Shown: piece after piece, positions 17,876 through 41,044 of the stretch
How positions within the stretch are numbered: the first letter of the stretch is position 1
Layout of the letters: the number at the start of each line of letters is the position of its first letter
Assembly (NCBI RefSeq): GCF_042477335.2
Contig: NC_091255.1
Location: forward strand, 36,186,501 to 36,250,500
Source: Ovis canadensis
Lineage: Eukaryota > Chordata > Mammalia > Artiodactyla > Bovidae
DNA length: 64,000 nt
Direction: 5' to 3'
Made by a program: the position numbers and the translations under genes
The notes under the pieces: generated by a model
Told to the model about the DNA's origin: nothing
The model's database searches: none
The model's input: only the letters and a program-made list of their open reading frames with translations

Positions 17876-18900
17876 CTTCCTAGCTGTGTGACCTTGGGCA
17901 AGTCAGTTAACCTCTTTGTGTCTGAGAAATGCTGGGCTGGATGAAGCACAGCTGGAATCAAGATTGCTGGGAGAAATATCATAACCTCAGATATGCAGAT
18001 GACACCACCCTTATGGCAGACAGTGAAGAAAAACTAAAGAGCCTCTTGATGAAAGTGAAAGAGGAGAGTGAAAAAAGTTGGCTTAAAGCTCAACATTCAG
18101 AAAACTAAGATCATGGCATCTAGTCCCATCACTTCATGGCAAATAGATGGGGAAACAGTGATGGACTTTATTTTTTAGGGGCTCCAAAATCACTGCAGAT
18201 GGTAATTGCAGCCATGAAATTAAAAGACGCTTGCTCCTTGGAAAAAAGCTATGACCAACCTAGACAGCATATTAAAAAGCAGAGACATTACTTTGCCAAC
18301 AAACGTCCGTCTAGTCAAAGCTATGGTTTTTCCAGTAGTCATGTATGGATGTGAGAGTTGGACTATAAAGAAAGCTGAACACCGAAGAATTGATGCTTTT
18401 GAACTGTGGTGTTGGAGAAGACTCTTGAGAGTCCCTTGGACTGCAAGGAGATCCAACCAGTCCATCCTAAAGGAAATCAGTCCTGAATAGTCATTGGAAG
18501 GACTGATGTTGAAGCTGGAACTCCAATACTTTGGCCACCTGATGGGAAGAACTGACTCATTTGAAAAGACTCTGATGCTGGGAAAGATTGAAGGCAGGAG
18601 CAGAAGGGGACGAAAGAGGATGAAATGGTTGGATGGTGTCACCAACTCAATGGACATGAGTTTGAGTAAGCTCCATGAGTTGGTGATGGATAGAGAGGCC
18701 TGGCATGCTGCAGTCCATGGGGTTGCAAAGAGTCGGACACAACTGAGCAACTGAACTGACTGAACTGTCTGTTTTCTCATCTGAAAATGGAGCTGATAGG
18801 AGACCTACCTCAAAGGTTATTAGAATTAAATGTAATGCCCTTAGCACAAATCTCAGGTGAATATGATATGCTGTTTGAGCATTAGCTATTATTATTATTA
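17876..18900 (+). mobile_element. MIR split by a BovB insertion
   Basis: The left half, GCTGTGTGACCTTGGGCAAG to TTTGTGTCTG (17883-17923), and the right half, TTTTCTCATCTGAAAATGG to TTATTATTATTA (18770-18900), form one MIR when the BovB at 17924-18768 is removed. TGTCTG occurs at both junctions as a short target-site duplication. Confidence 0.75.
17924..18768 (+). mobile_element. BovB LINE 3' fragment
   Basis: 5'-truncated BovB that begins just before the YADD-box region (AACCTCAGATATGCAGATGA) and runs to the 3' tail GACTGAACTG. It carries several frame breaks and an in-frame TAG near 18488. It is inserted in a MIR inside an intron of the lipoxygenase pseudogene, so it says nothing about when the host gene died. 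Confidence 0.92.
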
Positions 18901-21185
18901 TCCCCCTCAAAGACAGTTGCCTTGTCTCTAGACTTCCCTTTTAAGTCTCCTTCACTGGAGACATCCTTGGGATGTACCTCTGGCCTCTACCCTGGAGGCC
19001 AGGTGTTTTTGATGTCTGGCTTCTTTGTGGGTCCCCATCCCTACAGTTCCTGAGCATAACCACCTCCCTTAGGCGCTGGGCTCTGTGATTGCCCTACTTC
19101 ATGAGCCTCACGTGGCTTCATTTTTTGTCACATGAAAGGAAAGTTTCACGCAGCATCTCTTCCCTCGAGTCTTACCCCCGCCTTCCACTTTTCCTGCTCA
19201 GCATACATGAGTCCTAGGGAGGCTAGACACCCTGATTCTCGCTCTCTCCCTATCCAAACACTGCCTCTTGCTCAAGCCCAGCTTATACCCACTTCCCCTT
19301 GAAGTCCTCAGGGACTCCTCACAATGAATTTGCATAGCTGGAGGTGCCCGTGTCAGAACTCTTCTTAGCAATGGCTCGTGTGCTCTGCCATGGCTGAGGG
19401 TGGATGCTGTGGTGAGTGGGGCAGGCCCTGCTCTGCCCTTTGAGAACTAGTGGGGGACATGGACGCCAGCATCCCTGTCCCAACAGAGAGAGGCCTGGGG
19501 TCCAATCCTTCTTTGTGGTTTGATGTGGCCTAGACTACTGGAATGCCAAAGCCTACAAGGCCCGTGAGCAGGAAAGAAGGTGGACAGAGACTGGCTAGCC
19601 GGCTACTCACATTTCTCAGATGAGGACAATGGTGACTCAGCTATGACTAAAACGAGAGCTTTAGATTTTTTGGGAGAGAAACCAGTCATTTTCTAATATT
19701 TAAATGTTGGCCACGGATTCAACTTTAAAAAGAAACCAAAAATCTTGGTAGTCAGCCAGAGACCGAAGCCTCCAGGCTTGAAGCTTGGCTGGCGCTTCCT
19801 AGAATGTGAAGTTGCCCGTTTTCCTTCTCGGGCCTCAGTTTCCTCCTGTTAGGGCAGCTGGTTTCAGTGGCCTCTTCCAACCCCCACCCTGGGGCAGCAC
19901 AGGCTCCCAACTGTGTCACCACGTACTTCTGCCCCCCTCCCATTGTTGGCATCTACTACCCCAACAACCACGCTGTGAGCAAGGACTTGGAGCTGCAGGC
20001 CTGGGTCAGGGAGCTCTTCCAGAGGGGATCTCTTAGCTGCGTGAGCTCAGATGAGGTGTTCACCCCTGCCTGCCACCCTCAGGACCCCACTTTCCCAGGA
20101 CAGCAGGCCCCGCGTTTCAACTCTGCTGCCTCTGCGTCCCCATCCAGGGGTGCCTTCCAGCCTGGACAGCTGTGCCGACCTGACTGAGTTTCTCTCCATG
20201 ACCATCTTCAGCTGCTCAGCCCAACACACTGCTGTCAATACTGGTCAGGTGAGGGGGGACTTTGCAGGGGACAAGCCAGGTCATGGGGGATGTGGGCCTA
20301 GCAGGAGTCCTGGCAGCCTTGTGCCTACTGAGTCTAGGGGGTCAGTTTGGTTTCGGTGACTGGATGCCCAATTCTCCCAGTACCATCTGGCTCCCCCTGC
20401 CTACCTCCAAAGGCCAGAGCCTGACAAGCCTGATGGCTTCACTCCCTGAGGTCAACGTCACGTGCCACTCCCTTGAGCTCTTCTGGAGTGTCAGCGATGA
20501 AACCAAGGATACTGTAAGGTCCAGGGTGGGGTGGGGTGGGCTGGGGTCTCAGGTTCCGGGAGAGTGAGTGGGGTGAAGAAAGGCTGCTGGGGACACTGCA
20601 TTACTTGGAGGATGCACCGAACAGATTGGGCTTCTGGGGGGCAGGGCCTGGAGTGATGTAGTTCTGGGGGGTGTGGTTTAGGGTGGCAGGGGTTCCTAGT
20701 AAGTGGAACTTAAGAGTGGTCTGGGTTTCAAAGGGCTCATGGCTTGGGAGGTCTGAGTAGGCTGGATGGAGGGTGGGCTTTTGCCTAGACTGGATGGTGG
20801 GGTTGTTTCAAGTTGAATGGGTCTTGGGTGGTCTGGGTTCTTAGGTAGGTGAGTGGGGCTTGGGTGGTGGTCTGTGTCCTTGGGTGAATTTTCTGGTGGC
20901 CTGGGTCCCAGGGGACTCCAAGTGGATCAGAATAGCTTTTGGTTGAAAAATGGGGCCAAGGCTTACGGGTCAGGAGCTCCAGCCTTCTCTCCTGCCATTC
21001 CCAGCGGTACCTGGGCACCTACCCTGATAAGCACTTCACTGAGGAGGCCCCGAGGAAGAAGACTTCTGTCTTCCACAGCCACCTGGCCCAGATCTCACGG
21101 GACATCCAGGAGTAAAACCGGGGCCGGGCGCTGCCATTTGCGTGTACCTGGACCAGGCTTTGGTGGGAACAGCATTGCCTTGTGA

Positions 21186-21319
21186 GCACGGCACGCCCCA
21201 GCCCCGCCCGGCATGCACCCATAGTAAACACAGAGACAGCCCCCGGGCTTGTGTTTGAAGTGATTTTATTGGAAAACAGGCGGGTGCAGGACAGGAAAGG
21301 TGAGTGGAGAGGGGCCAAA
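21186..21319. other. Convergent 3' ends of the pseudogene and ALOX12B
   Basis: Only 134 bases separate the last base of the pseudogene frame (+) from the ALOX12B stop (-). The ALOX12B polyadenylation signal lies in this gap, so any 3' UTR of the pseudogene would overlap ALOX12B antisense. Confidence 0.85.
21265..21270 (-). promoter_or_regulatory. ALOX12B: ALOX12B polyadenylation signal AATAAA
   Basis: TTTATT on the plus strand reads AATAAA on the gene strand, 50 bases after the ALOX12B stop. Cleavage would be expected near 21240-21255, giving a 3' UTR of only about 70 bases. Confidence 0.8.
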
Positions 21320-33210
<11,891 letters not shown>

Positions 33211-33500
33211 GAGACTTCCCTTGTGGTCTGTCGGTTAAGAATCCACCCTCCAATGCAAGGGACATGGGTTCTGCCCCTGGTCCAGGAAGATCCTACGTGC
33301 CACAGAGCAGCCAATCCTTACACCACAGTCGGACCCACAAGTCGCTCCTACTGAAGCCTGAGTCTAGAGCGTATGATCTACAACAAGAGAAGCCGTCCTG
33401 ATGAGAGCTAGAGCGTAGCCCTCACTCTCTGCAACTAGAGAAAGCCTGCTTGATGCAACAAAACCCACAGCAAACAAAAAGAAAATAAATAATTAATTGA
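33211..33500 (+). mobile_element. CHR-type SINE, long form
   Basis: GAGACTTCCCTTGTGGTCTG head, CTGGTCCAGGAAGATCC, the GCAACTAGAGAAAGCC body and an AAATAAATAATTAA tail. Confidence 0.85.
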
Positions 33501-33837
33501 CAAACAACTATTGTATCATGAGGAAAAAAATAAAAAGTTAAAAAAAAAAAAAACCCTAGCAATTCTTATAAAAGTCAGACCAGTGAGTAGCTCTGGGATA
33601 AGAGTACAGACTCAACATCAACCCCTCACACTGCCTCCTACTCCAGATCAAGCAGATCAAGCCTGGTGGTGGCAACTTCTCACCTTTGGGACAATGACAT
33701 CATCCTTTCACGTGGCCCCCAGGGCCCCCTTCATGGGTCTCATCCCCCACCACATTCCCCTTTTCTCTCTTCTGCCTGGGACTAGGTGCCTCTCATTCAT
33801 TCACCAGCAGACACGATGGAGCCCCCTCCTATGTTCC

Positions 33838-34141
33838 TTACAATTTATTTATACATTTACTTTTGGCTGCTCTGGGTCTTTGTTGCTGCACACAGGCTTT
33901 CTCTAGTTCAGTGAGCGGCTGCTACTCCTTGTTTCAGCGCATAGACTTCTCATTTCAGGGACTTCTCTCATTGCAGAGCATGGGCTCTAGGGCTCCGGGC
34001 TTCAGTAGTTGCAGCACAGGCTCAGTAGCTATGGCACTCAGGCTCACTTGCCCTGTGGCATGTGGGGATCTCCTCGGACCAGGGATCTTTTGAAACTATG
34101 TCCCCTGATTCTCAACCATTGAACCACCAGGAAAGTCCCCT
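33838..34141 (-). mobile_element. CHR-type SINE, long form
   Basis: TTTATTTATACATTTACTTT at the left is the complement of the A-rich tail, and ACCAGGAAAGTCCCC at the right is the complement of the GGGACTTTCCTGGT head. Confidence 0.82.
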
Positions 34142-34149
34142 CCAATATA

Positions 34150-34320
34150 TTTTTAGAGCTTCACAAAACAAATCCCTGCTTTCCTTCATGGAACTTACAT
34201 TCTAGTAAAGGAAACAGACAATTTTACCTAATAGCCAGGTAAATCAAGTACTATGTTAAAGAGTGATAAGAGCTGAAGAGAAACTACAAAGTGGGGAAAG
34301 ATAACAAAGTGTAAAAGACT
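34150..34320 (+). mobile_element. L2-like fragment
   Basis: CTTCATGGAACTTACATTCT, then AGTAAAGGAAACAGACAA, is the common degraded L2 wording (family recall). Confidence 0.5.
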
Positions 34321-34351
34321 ACACTTTAGATAGAGAGTAGCCAGATGTCAG

Positions 34352-35516
34352 GGGCTTCCCTGGTGGCTCAGTGGTAAAGAATCCACCTGCCAATGCAGGA
34401 GATGTGGGTTCAATCCCTGGGTTGGCAAGATCCCCTGGAGAAGGAAATGGCAACCCACTCCAGCACAGTTGCTCAGTCGTGTCCGACTCTTTGTAACCCC
34501 ATGGGCTGCAGCACGCCAGGCCTCCCTGTCCATCACCAACTCCCAGAGTCCACCCAAACCCACGTCCATTGAGTCAGTGATGCCATCCAACCATCTTATC
34601 CTCTGTCATCCCCTTCTCCTCCTGCCTTCAATCTTTCCCAGCATCAGGGTCTTTTCAAATGAGTCAGCTCTTCCCATCAGGTAGCCAAAGTATTGGAGTT
34701 TCAGCTTCAACATCAGTCCTTCCAATGAATATTCAGGACTGATTTCCTTTAGGATGGACTGGTTGGATCTCCTTGCAGTCCAAGGGACTCTCAAGAGTTC
34801 TCCAACACCACAGTTCAAAAGCATCAATTCTTCAGTGCTCAGCTTTCTTTATAGTCCAACTCTCACATCCATACATGACTACTGGAAAAACCGTAGCCTT
34901 GACTAGATGGACCTTTGTTGACGAAGTAATGTCTCTGCTATTTAATATGCTGTCTAGGTTGGTCATAACTTTCCTTCCAAGGAGTAAGCGTCTTTTAATT
35001 TCATGGCTGCAATCACCATCTGCTGTGATTTTGGAGCCCCCAAAAATAAAGTCTGCCACTGTTTCCACTGTTTCCCCATCTGTTTGCCATGAAGTGACAG
35101 GACTGGATGCCATGATCTTAGTTTTCTGAATGTTGAGCTTTAAGCCAACTTTTTCACTCTCCTCTTTCACTTTCATCAAGAGGCTCTTTAGTTCTTCTTC
35201 ACTTTCTGCCATAAGGGTGGTGTCATCTGCATATCTGAGGTTATTGATATTTCTCCCAGCAATCTTGATTCCAGCTTGTGCTTCATTCAGCCCAGCGTTT
35301 CTCATGATGTACTGTGCATATAAGCTAAATAAGCAGGGTGACAGTATACAGCTTGACGTACTCCTTTTCCTATTTGGAACCAGTCTGTTGTTCCATGTCC
35401 AGTTCTAACTGTTGCTTCCTGACCTGCATATAGGTTTCTCAAGAGGCAGGTCAGGTGGTCTGGTATGCCCATCTCCAGCACATGGGGTCTCAAAAGAGTC
35501 GGACATGATTAAACAA
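34352..35516 (+). mobile_element. Bov-tA SINE interrupted by BovB
   Basis: The head and body (GGCTTCCCTGGTGGCTCAGT to GCAACCCACTCCAG) lie at 34352-34467. A tail piece (CATGGGGTCTCAAAAGAGTC to GATTAAACAAC) lies at 35481-35516. A BovB sits between them, flanked by CTCCAGCACA at 34458-34467 and 35473-35482. Confidence 0.8.
34468..35472 (-). mobile_element. BovB LINE 3' fragment inside a SINE
   Basis: About 1 kb of BovB read leftwards, covering the reverse-transcriptase palm (YADDTTLMAESEEELKSLLM) to the 3' end. It has frame breaks. The 10-bp target-site duplication is perfect, so it is younger than the SINE it split. Confidence 0.93.
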
Positions 35517-35694
35517 CAGCCAAGTAAAAGCTCTTTGAGAAGGGGGCTTTTGAGTAAAGATATAATGTGAAAGCAGCTCTTTCCAACCACAGGGACTTTG
35601 CACACACTGTTCCCTCTTAGACCTGGTTAATGTTTCCTCTTCGTTTAGGCTGTAGCTTGATAATTGCTTCATCAAGAAAGGCCAAGTTTAGGGA

Positions 35695-35816
35695 GGTTCA
35701 AGAGAGAGGGGACATGTATATACCTGTGGCTGATTTATGCTGATGTATGGCAGAAACCAACACAACACTGTAAAGCAATTATCCTCCGATTAAAAATAAA
35801 TAAATTTTTTTAAAAA
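35695..35816 (+). mobile_element. Ruminant L1 3' end
   Basis: TGGCTGATTTATGCTGATGT, then ACACAACACTGTAAAGCAAT and TATCCTCCGATTAAAAATAA, is the 3' UTR wording of ruminant L1 elements. Only the last 120 bases are present. Confidence 0.75.
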
Positions 35817-38002
35817 GACCAAATTTAACTCTTAATGGCTCCTAGAGCACTGTAGTTAACATCTTAGATGAATATCTGTCTTTCCTACTAAAGTAGAATG
35901 TCTGTAATTTGGTTTTCTCCCAACCTCCACGCACAATAGTTGGTACCTGGGAGACTCTCAAACTATGGGTTACCAATGAGGACTAACTATGGGTTAGCAA
36001 GATCAGGGGTGGGAACTGAACCAAGAATGGGGTTGGAATTAGGGTGAAGATTCAGAAAGGATGCGGTGAGGGGTAGAAAGTGATGTGAGGAAGGGGGGTG
36101 GGTTAGGGGGATGGAGGCAGGATGAGGAAGAGGCTGGGGGTGAAGGTCATGTGCCGAGGCTCTGTGACTGGCAGGGCTGTCTCATTGCCTGGGCACAGTG
36201 CTTTCTCGGGCTGTCAGGCCTGTCAGGCCCGCCCTCCTGGGCTCTACTCAGCCACCATGATGACTCTTGGATGATGTTAGGAACCTGATGATTCAAATAT
36301 GCATCTTAAGATGCAAAGCTGAAGCAAATTTTCCCAGTCACCTGCCTTCTAGCTACTCCTCTTCCCTTGAGACTGTGCCCCCAGGGGGCTGCTAAGGCTC
36401 CTTGAGGGGCAGGGCCAAGGATGGGGAATTGAGGCTCAGGGGCTTGGGATGCCAAGTCCTAAAGGAGCAGGGTTAAGCGGCCCAGTCTTAACTTTCTAAT
36501 CCAGCAGTACAGTAATATCATTCTGTGGGGCGTGGAAGGAGGCAGGGGCACCCAGGCAGCCAGGAGGGTAGCCTGGGAGGGGACATGGGGGGAACGGGGA
36601 GGGAATTGATGGTATAGAAGAGCTTGGGTGTCACACAAACCCAGGGAATCTACCACCATTCTCCAAATCACAATCCACTCCCAACAGGTCTCCCCCAGCC
36701 AATTCCTCAGTCCCTAAAAAAGCAGGAGTGGCGGCTCTGGCTTTGATCGGGGCTCAAGTCTGGAGTGGGAACTCAGTTCTTAAGGGAAACAGAGATGAAG
36801 ATGGGGATGGTGGGGATACAGACATGGCCGGGGACATGGAAGGGATTAGGCGTAAGGAGATAAATGGGGCACTCCCTAGTTACAACCAAAATGAGGATGC
36901 ATGACTCTGGGTAGGTGCTCACTGGGCTGAAGAACTGGTTCTCCTTGACCAGGGCTGGACCCAGGGAGCAGAAGAGGCCCCTGGGAAGGATGCAAGCTCA
37001 CTGAGTTGGCTCACAATGAGCCACCCACACAGGAAGCTGAGCCCTCACTGCTGGGGCACCCCCCACCGCCTTACCCCACCCTGAGCCCTGCAAGGCAGAG
37101 GAGCAATCCTGGGAGCCCCACCTCCCCAAGACAGAGGGAAAAAAATCAAGTCAGGTCACATCCCTACTTTAAGCCAGAACTTAAAACCGTTTTGCCCTTG
37201 AATCAAATCCAAAGACTTAACTGAAGACTGTAGGATCGTGCAGGACCCAGATTCTGTCCCCTCCCTGTGGTCACCTGTTCCAGCCACTCTGGCCTTGAAC
37301 GCACACCCTTCAGGACCCTTGCACTTCCCTGACCACCACACCTGGTGCCCCTTGGCCCAGGCATGCTAAGCCACCACCTGGCTTCATCTCCTGACTGCTT
37401 TCACAACCATCTAAAAGGATTTATTTATGTGCTGTTTGTCTGCCCCCATAAGCCAGTTGAAGTAGGGGTCATGCCAGGGGCATTCACAGAGTGTCTAGGG
37501 AGACAGGAGCCATGAGGCAAGCAAACCCTAGAACATTCATGCTGGAAGGGACTTTCCTGGTCTTCCCATCCCTCCCATTTATCTGACACATCTGGGCCAC
37601 TGAGGCTGAGGGACTCGCTCAAGCCCAGCTGGGGAAAGAGGGCTGGATGCTTCCCTTTATAACACACCAGCTGCCCTTCAGACTGACGGAAAAGCACAAA
37701 GGGGTCCAGAGTGCCAGCTGGGGGCCGCCACCTGTCTGACAAAGCAGGAGCTTTACATGGGCCCCCTCCCTACACCCTGTCCCCAGAGGTGTCCAGAACC
37801 CACACAAAATCCTACATGTAGTCAGGTGTGTCTCCGCAATAAATCTCACTCCAAGCTGGCTTTCTGGGGAACCAGATTCCAATGACCCACCCTGGTCCCA
37901 CCCTTTCCAGCTCAGGGCATTTTTCAGATGAGGCATGTCTTCTAATGCTAATTTTGGTGCAGGCCAAGTAGCATCCCTGCTCGTGGAAAGACAAGCTGCC
38001 TG
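35817..38002. other. Intergenic, ALOX12B to ALOXE3
   Basis: No gene, long conserved-looking frame or young repeat was seen. A diverged MIR-like piece may lie near 37515-37690. The rest is unassigned. Confidence 0.5.
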
Positions 38003-38162
38003 TGACTTCCCTGGTGGTTCAGGGGCTAAGACTCTGTGTTCCCTATATGGGGCTTGGATTCGATCCCTGGTTAGGGAACTAGATCCCACAAGCTGCCACA
38101 AAGATCTATGATTCCACATGCTGCAACTAAGACCTGGCACAGCCACATTAAAAAAAAAAAAT
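38003..38162 (+). mobile_element. CHR-type SINE, short form
   Basis: GACTTCCCTGGTGGTTCAGG, then GATTCGATCCCTGGTTAGGG (box B) and an A-rich tail at 38149-38162. Confidence 0.87.
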
Positions 38163-38694
38163 TATCTGACTGTGCCCTAATATCATTCCAGTGTATCTCT
38201 CCGTCCTGCTGTTCTAAGTCAAAGCCCAGTTTTAAGAGGTGGGCACACCCAGCCTTTGCCACAATCCTTCTCGCCACAAGGTGGCGACATTGGGTATTTC
38301 TCATTCTTTGATTTTATTCAAATATGAACAAAATCTGGTGAGACATCCCCAAAGACTCCTCTTCATGCACAAGGTCACTGGGATCCTCTTCTTCCAGCAT
38401 CACAGGTGCAGGAAGTAAAAATTCAGTCTTTGGTAGAGCCACACACACTCCCCAAAGACACTGTGACTCTAGCCAGAGAGAGACTGTGACCAGGACTTGA
38501 TCAGGTACAGAATTTGACTCAGGAGGCAGAAGAGGTGACGGGGGCTAGACGTGAAGTCTAGGGAAGCAGGAATATGGTAAAGTTGGATGGCTGTGAAGAA
38601 AGATCTGGATGACTGACTTAAGGGCTGCACGAATCTCTATTTTTAAGGGCTACAGGGCTGGAAGGGAGAATATTAGGCTCCCCATATTACTATC

Positions 38695-40960
38695 AGTTTC
38701 GGTCAGAGTGGGCTAGACTATGCTGCAACAACAGTCCCCAGATCTCAATGGCCTAACTCAGCAAAAGTTTATTTCTCACTCAGCTCCATCCTCAGCTCAG
38801 GTCAGCAGGGGGCTCTGCTCTAGTTCCTCAGAGACAGAAGCTGACGGAAGCACCATCACATTACTGGCTTCTAGAACAGAGGCCATCCCCACGAAAAAGA
38901 AATGCAAAAAAGCAAAATGGCTGTCTGGGGAGGCCTTACAAACAGCTGTGAAAAGAAGGGAAGCAAAAAGCAAAGGAGTAAAGGAAAGATATACCAATTT
39001 GAATGCAGAGTTCCAAAGAATAGTAAGGACAGATAAGAAAGCCTTCCTCAGAGATCAATGCAAAGAAATAGAGGAAAACCATAGAATGCGAAAGACTAGA
39101 GATCTCTTCAAGAAAATTAGAAACATCAAGGGAACATTTCATGCAAAGATGGGCTCAATAAAGGACAGAAATGGTATGGACCTAACAGAAGCAGAAGATA
39201 TTAAGAACAGGTGGCAAGAATATACAGAAGAACTGTACAAAAAAGATCTTCATGACCCAGATAATCACGATGGTGTGATCACTCACCTAGAGCCAGACAT
39301 CCTGGAATGTGAAGTCAAGTGGGCCTTAGGAATCATCACTATGAACAAAGCTAGGGGAGGTGATGGAATTCCAGTTGAGCTATTTCAAATCCTGAAAGAT
39401 GATGCTGTGAAAGTGCTGCACTCAATATGCCAGCAAATTTGGAAAACTCAGCAGTGGCCACAGGACTGGAAAAGGTCAGTTTTCATTCTGATCCCAAAGA
39501 AGGGCAATGCCAAAGAATGCTCAAACTACCACACAATTGCACTCATCTCACACGCTAGTCAAGTAATGCTTAAAATTCTCCAAGCCATGCTTCAGCAATA
39601 CATGAACCATGAACTTCCAGATGTTCAAGGTGATTTTAGAAAAGGCAGAGAAACCAGAGATCAAATTGCCAACATCCACTGGATCATCAAAAAAGCAAAA
39701 GAGTTCGAGAAAAACATCTATTTCTGCTTTATTGACTATGCCAAAGCCTTTGACTGTGTGGATCACAATAAGCTGTGGAAAATTCTGAAAAAGATGGGAC
39801 TACCAGACCACCTGACCTGCCTCTTGAGAAACCTGCATGCAGGTCAGGAAGCAACAGTTAGAATTGGACATGGAACAACATACTGGTTCCAAATAGGGAA
39901 AGGAGTGCATCAAGGCTGTATATTGTCACCCTGCTTATTTAACTTATATGCAGAGTACATCATGAGAAACGCTGGGCTGGAGGAAGCACAAGCTGGAATC
40001 AAGATTGCTGGGAGAAATATCAATAACCTCAGATATGCAGATGACACCATCCTTATGGCAGAAAGTGAAGAAGAACTAAAGAGCCTCTTGATGAAAGTGA
40101 TAGAGGAGAGTGAAAAAGTTGGCTTAAAGCTCAATATTCAGAAAACTAAGATCATGGCATCCAGTCCCATCACTTCATGGCAAATAGATGGGGAAACAGT
40201 GGAAACAGTAGCTGACTTTATTTTTCTGGGCTCCAAAATCACTGCAGATGGTGACTGCAGCCATGAAATTAAAAGACGCTTACTCCTTGGAAGGAAAGTT
40301 ATGACCAACCTAGACAGCATATTAAATAGCAGAGACATTACTTCGTCAACAAAGGTCCATCTAGTCAAGGCTACGGTTTTTCCAGTAGTCATGTATGGAT
40401 GTGAGAGTTGGACTATAAAGAAAGCTGAGTGCCAAAGAACTGATGCTTTTGAACTGTGGTGTTGGAGAAGACTCTTGAGAGTCCCTTGGACTGCAAGGAG
40501 ATCCAACCAGTCCATCCTAAAGGAAATCAGTCCTGAATATTCATTGGAAGGACTGATGTTGAAGCTGAAACTCCAATACTTTGGCTACCTGATGGGAAGA
40601 GCTGACTCATTTGAAAAGACCCTGATGCTGGGAAAGATTGAAGGCAGGAGGAGAAGGGGATGACAGAGGATAAGATGGTTGGATGGCATCACTGACTCAA
40701 TGGACGTGGGTTTGGGTGGACTCTGGGAGTTGGTGATGGACAGGGAGGCCTGGCGTGCTGCGGTTCATGGGGTCGCAAAGAGTCGGACATGACTGAGTGA
40801 CTGAACTGAACTGAACTGAGAACAGAGGCAGAGAGGTCTCGAGGGCTTATGCCAGCAATTAAATAGTCCTGCCTGGAGAGGACCCACCTCACTTCTGCTC
40901 ATCGCTTGCTGGTCAAAACTCATCCATGACTCCACCCATGCACTAAAGCACCAGAGCTTG
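38695..40960 (+). mobile_element. Older interspersed repeat split by BovB, family unresolved
   Basis: The left part (38695-38883, with GGGCTAGACTATGCTGCAAC and AAAGTTTATTTCTCACTCAG) and the right part (40830-40960, with CTTGCTGGTCAAAACTCATC) read as one mammalian repeat once BovB is removed. I recognise the wording but cannot name the family with confidence. Confidence 0.4.
38884..40818 (+). mobile_element. BovB LINE with nearly intact reverse-transcriptase frame
   Basis: An RTE-clade LINE, 5' truncated (the endonuclease domain is missing). One open frame runs from the 5' end of the insert to TGA 40661. It contains the palm motifs: FIDYAKAFDCVDH, the region ending GCILSPCLFNLYAEYI, and YADD at 40034-40045. 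The TGA sits where sister copies read CGA, a typical CpG decay, and removes about the last 45 residues (LDGITDSMD...VAKSRT). The tail is GACTGAACTGAACTGAAC-type. Perfect 11-bp target-site duplications AGAACAGAGGC at 38873-38883 and 40819-40829 mark the insertion. Autonomous movement is not expected. Confidence 0.95.
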
Positions 40961-41044
40961 AGTCTTCCATAAGTTCAGAAGAGGAACCAGATCTCAGTGG
41001 CAATGCTGACAACCTGACACCCAGAAATTGGATTCTCAAGCTTT

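Larger units (their letters stand above)
11953..21185 (+). pseudogene. Lipoxygenase pseudogene, unprocessed paralogue of the ALOX15B/ALOX12B group
   Basis: A duplicated, intron-bearing lipoxygenase gene. Exon remnants: 11953-12099 (PLAT, MSKYTVRVATGSLLGSGTWD...), about 12146-12364, about 13213-13292, 13578-13700, 14962-15139, 16371-16513, 17095-17298, 17382-17469, about 17574-17745, about 19926-20050, 20148-20248, 20346-20513, 21005-21185. No counterpart of the 104-nt exon (2206-2309 in ALOX15B) is seen. In-frame stops: TAG 12320, TAG 13283, TAG 15012, TAA 17128, TAA 17155, TGA 17173, TAA 21113; frameshifts lie in exons 14962 and 16371. Donors after exons 1, 3 and the 20050 exon read AT instead of GT; intron 1 would be only about 46 bp. 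Exons of 147, 123, 204 and 101 nt keep the family lengths. Ligand motifs persist ([22 protein letters not shown]); the Coffa position reads Gly (HINLYGCTRL). The C-terminus reads NSIAL rather than NSVSI. A BovB and several SINEs interrupt its introns. Confidence 0.93.

Noticed and set aside
38720-38883. First part of the long frame ahead of the BovB reverse transcriptase
   Set aside because: It lies before the target-site duplication at 38873-38883 and belongs to the older host repeat, so it is not BovB protein.
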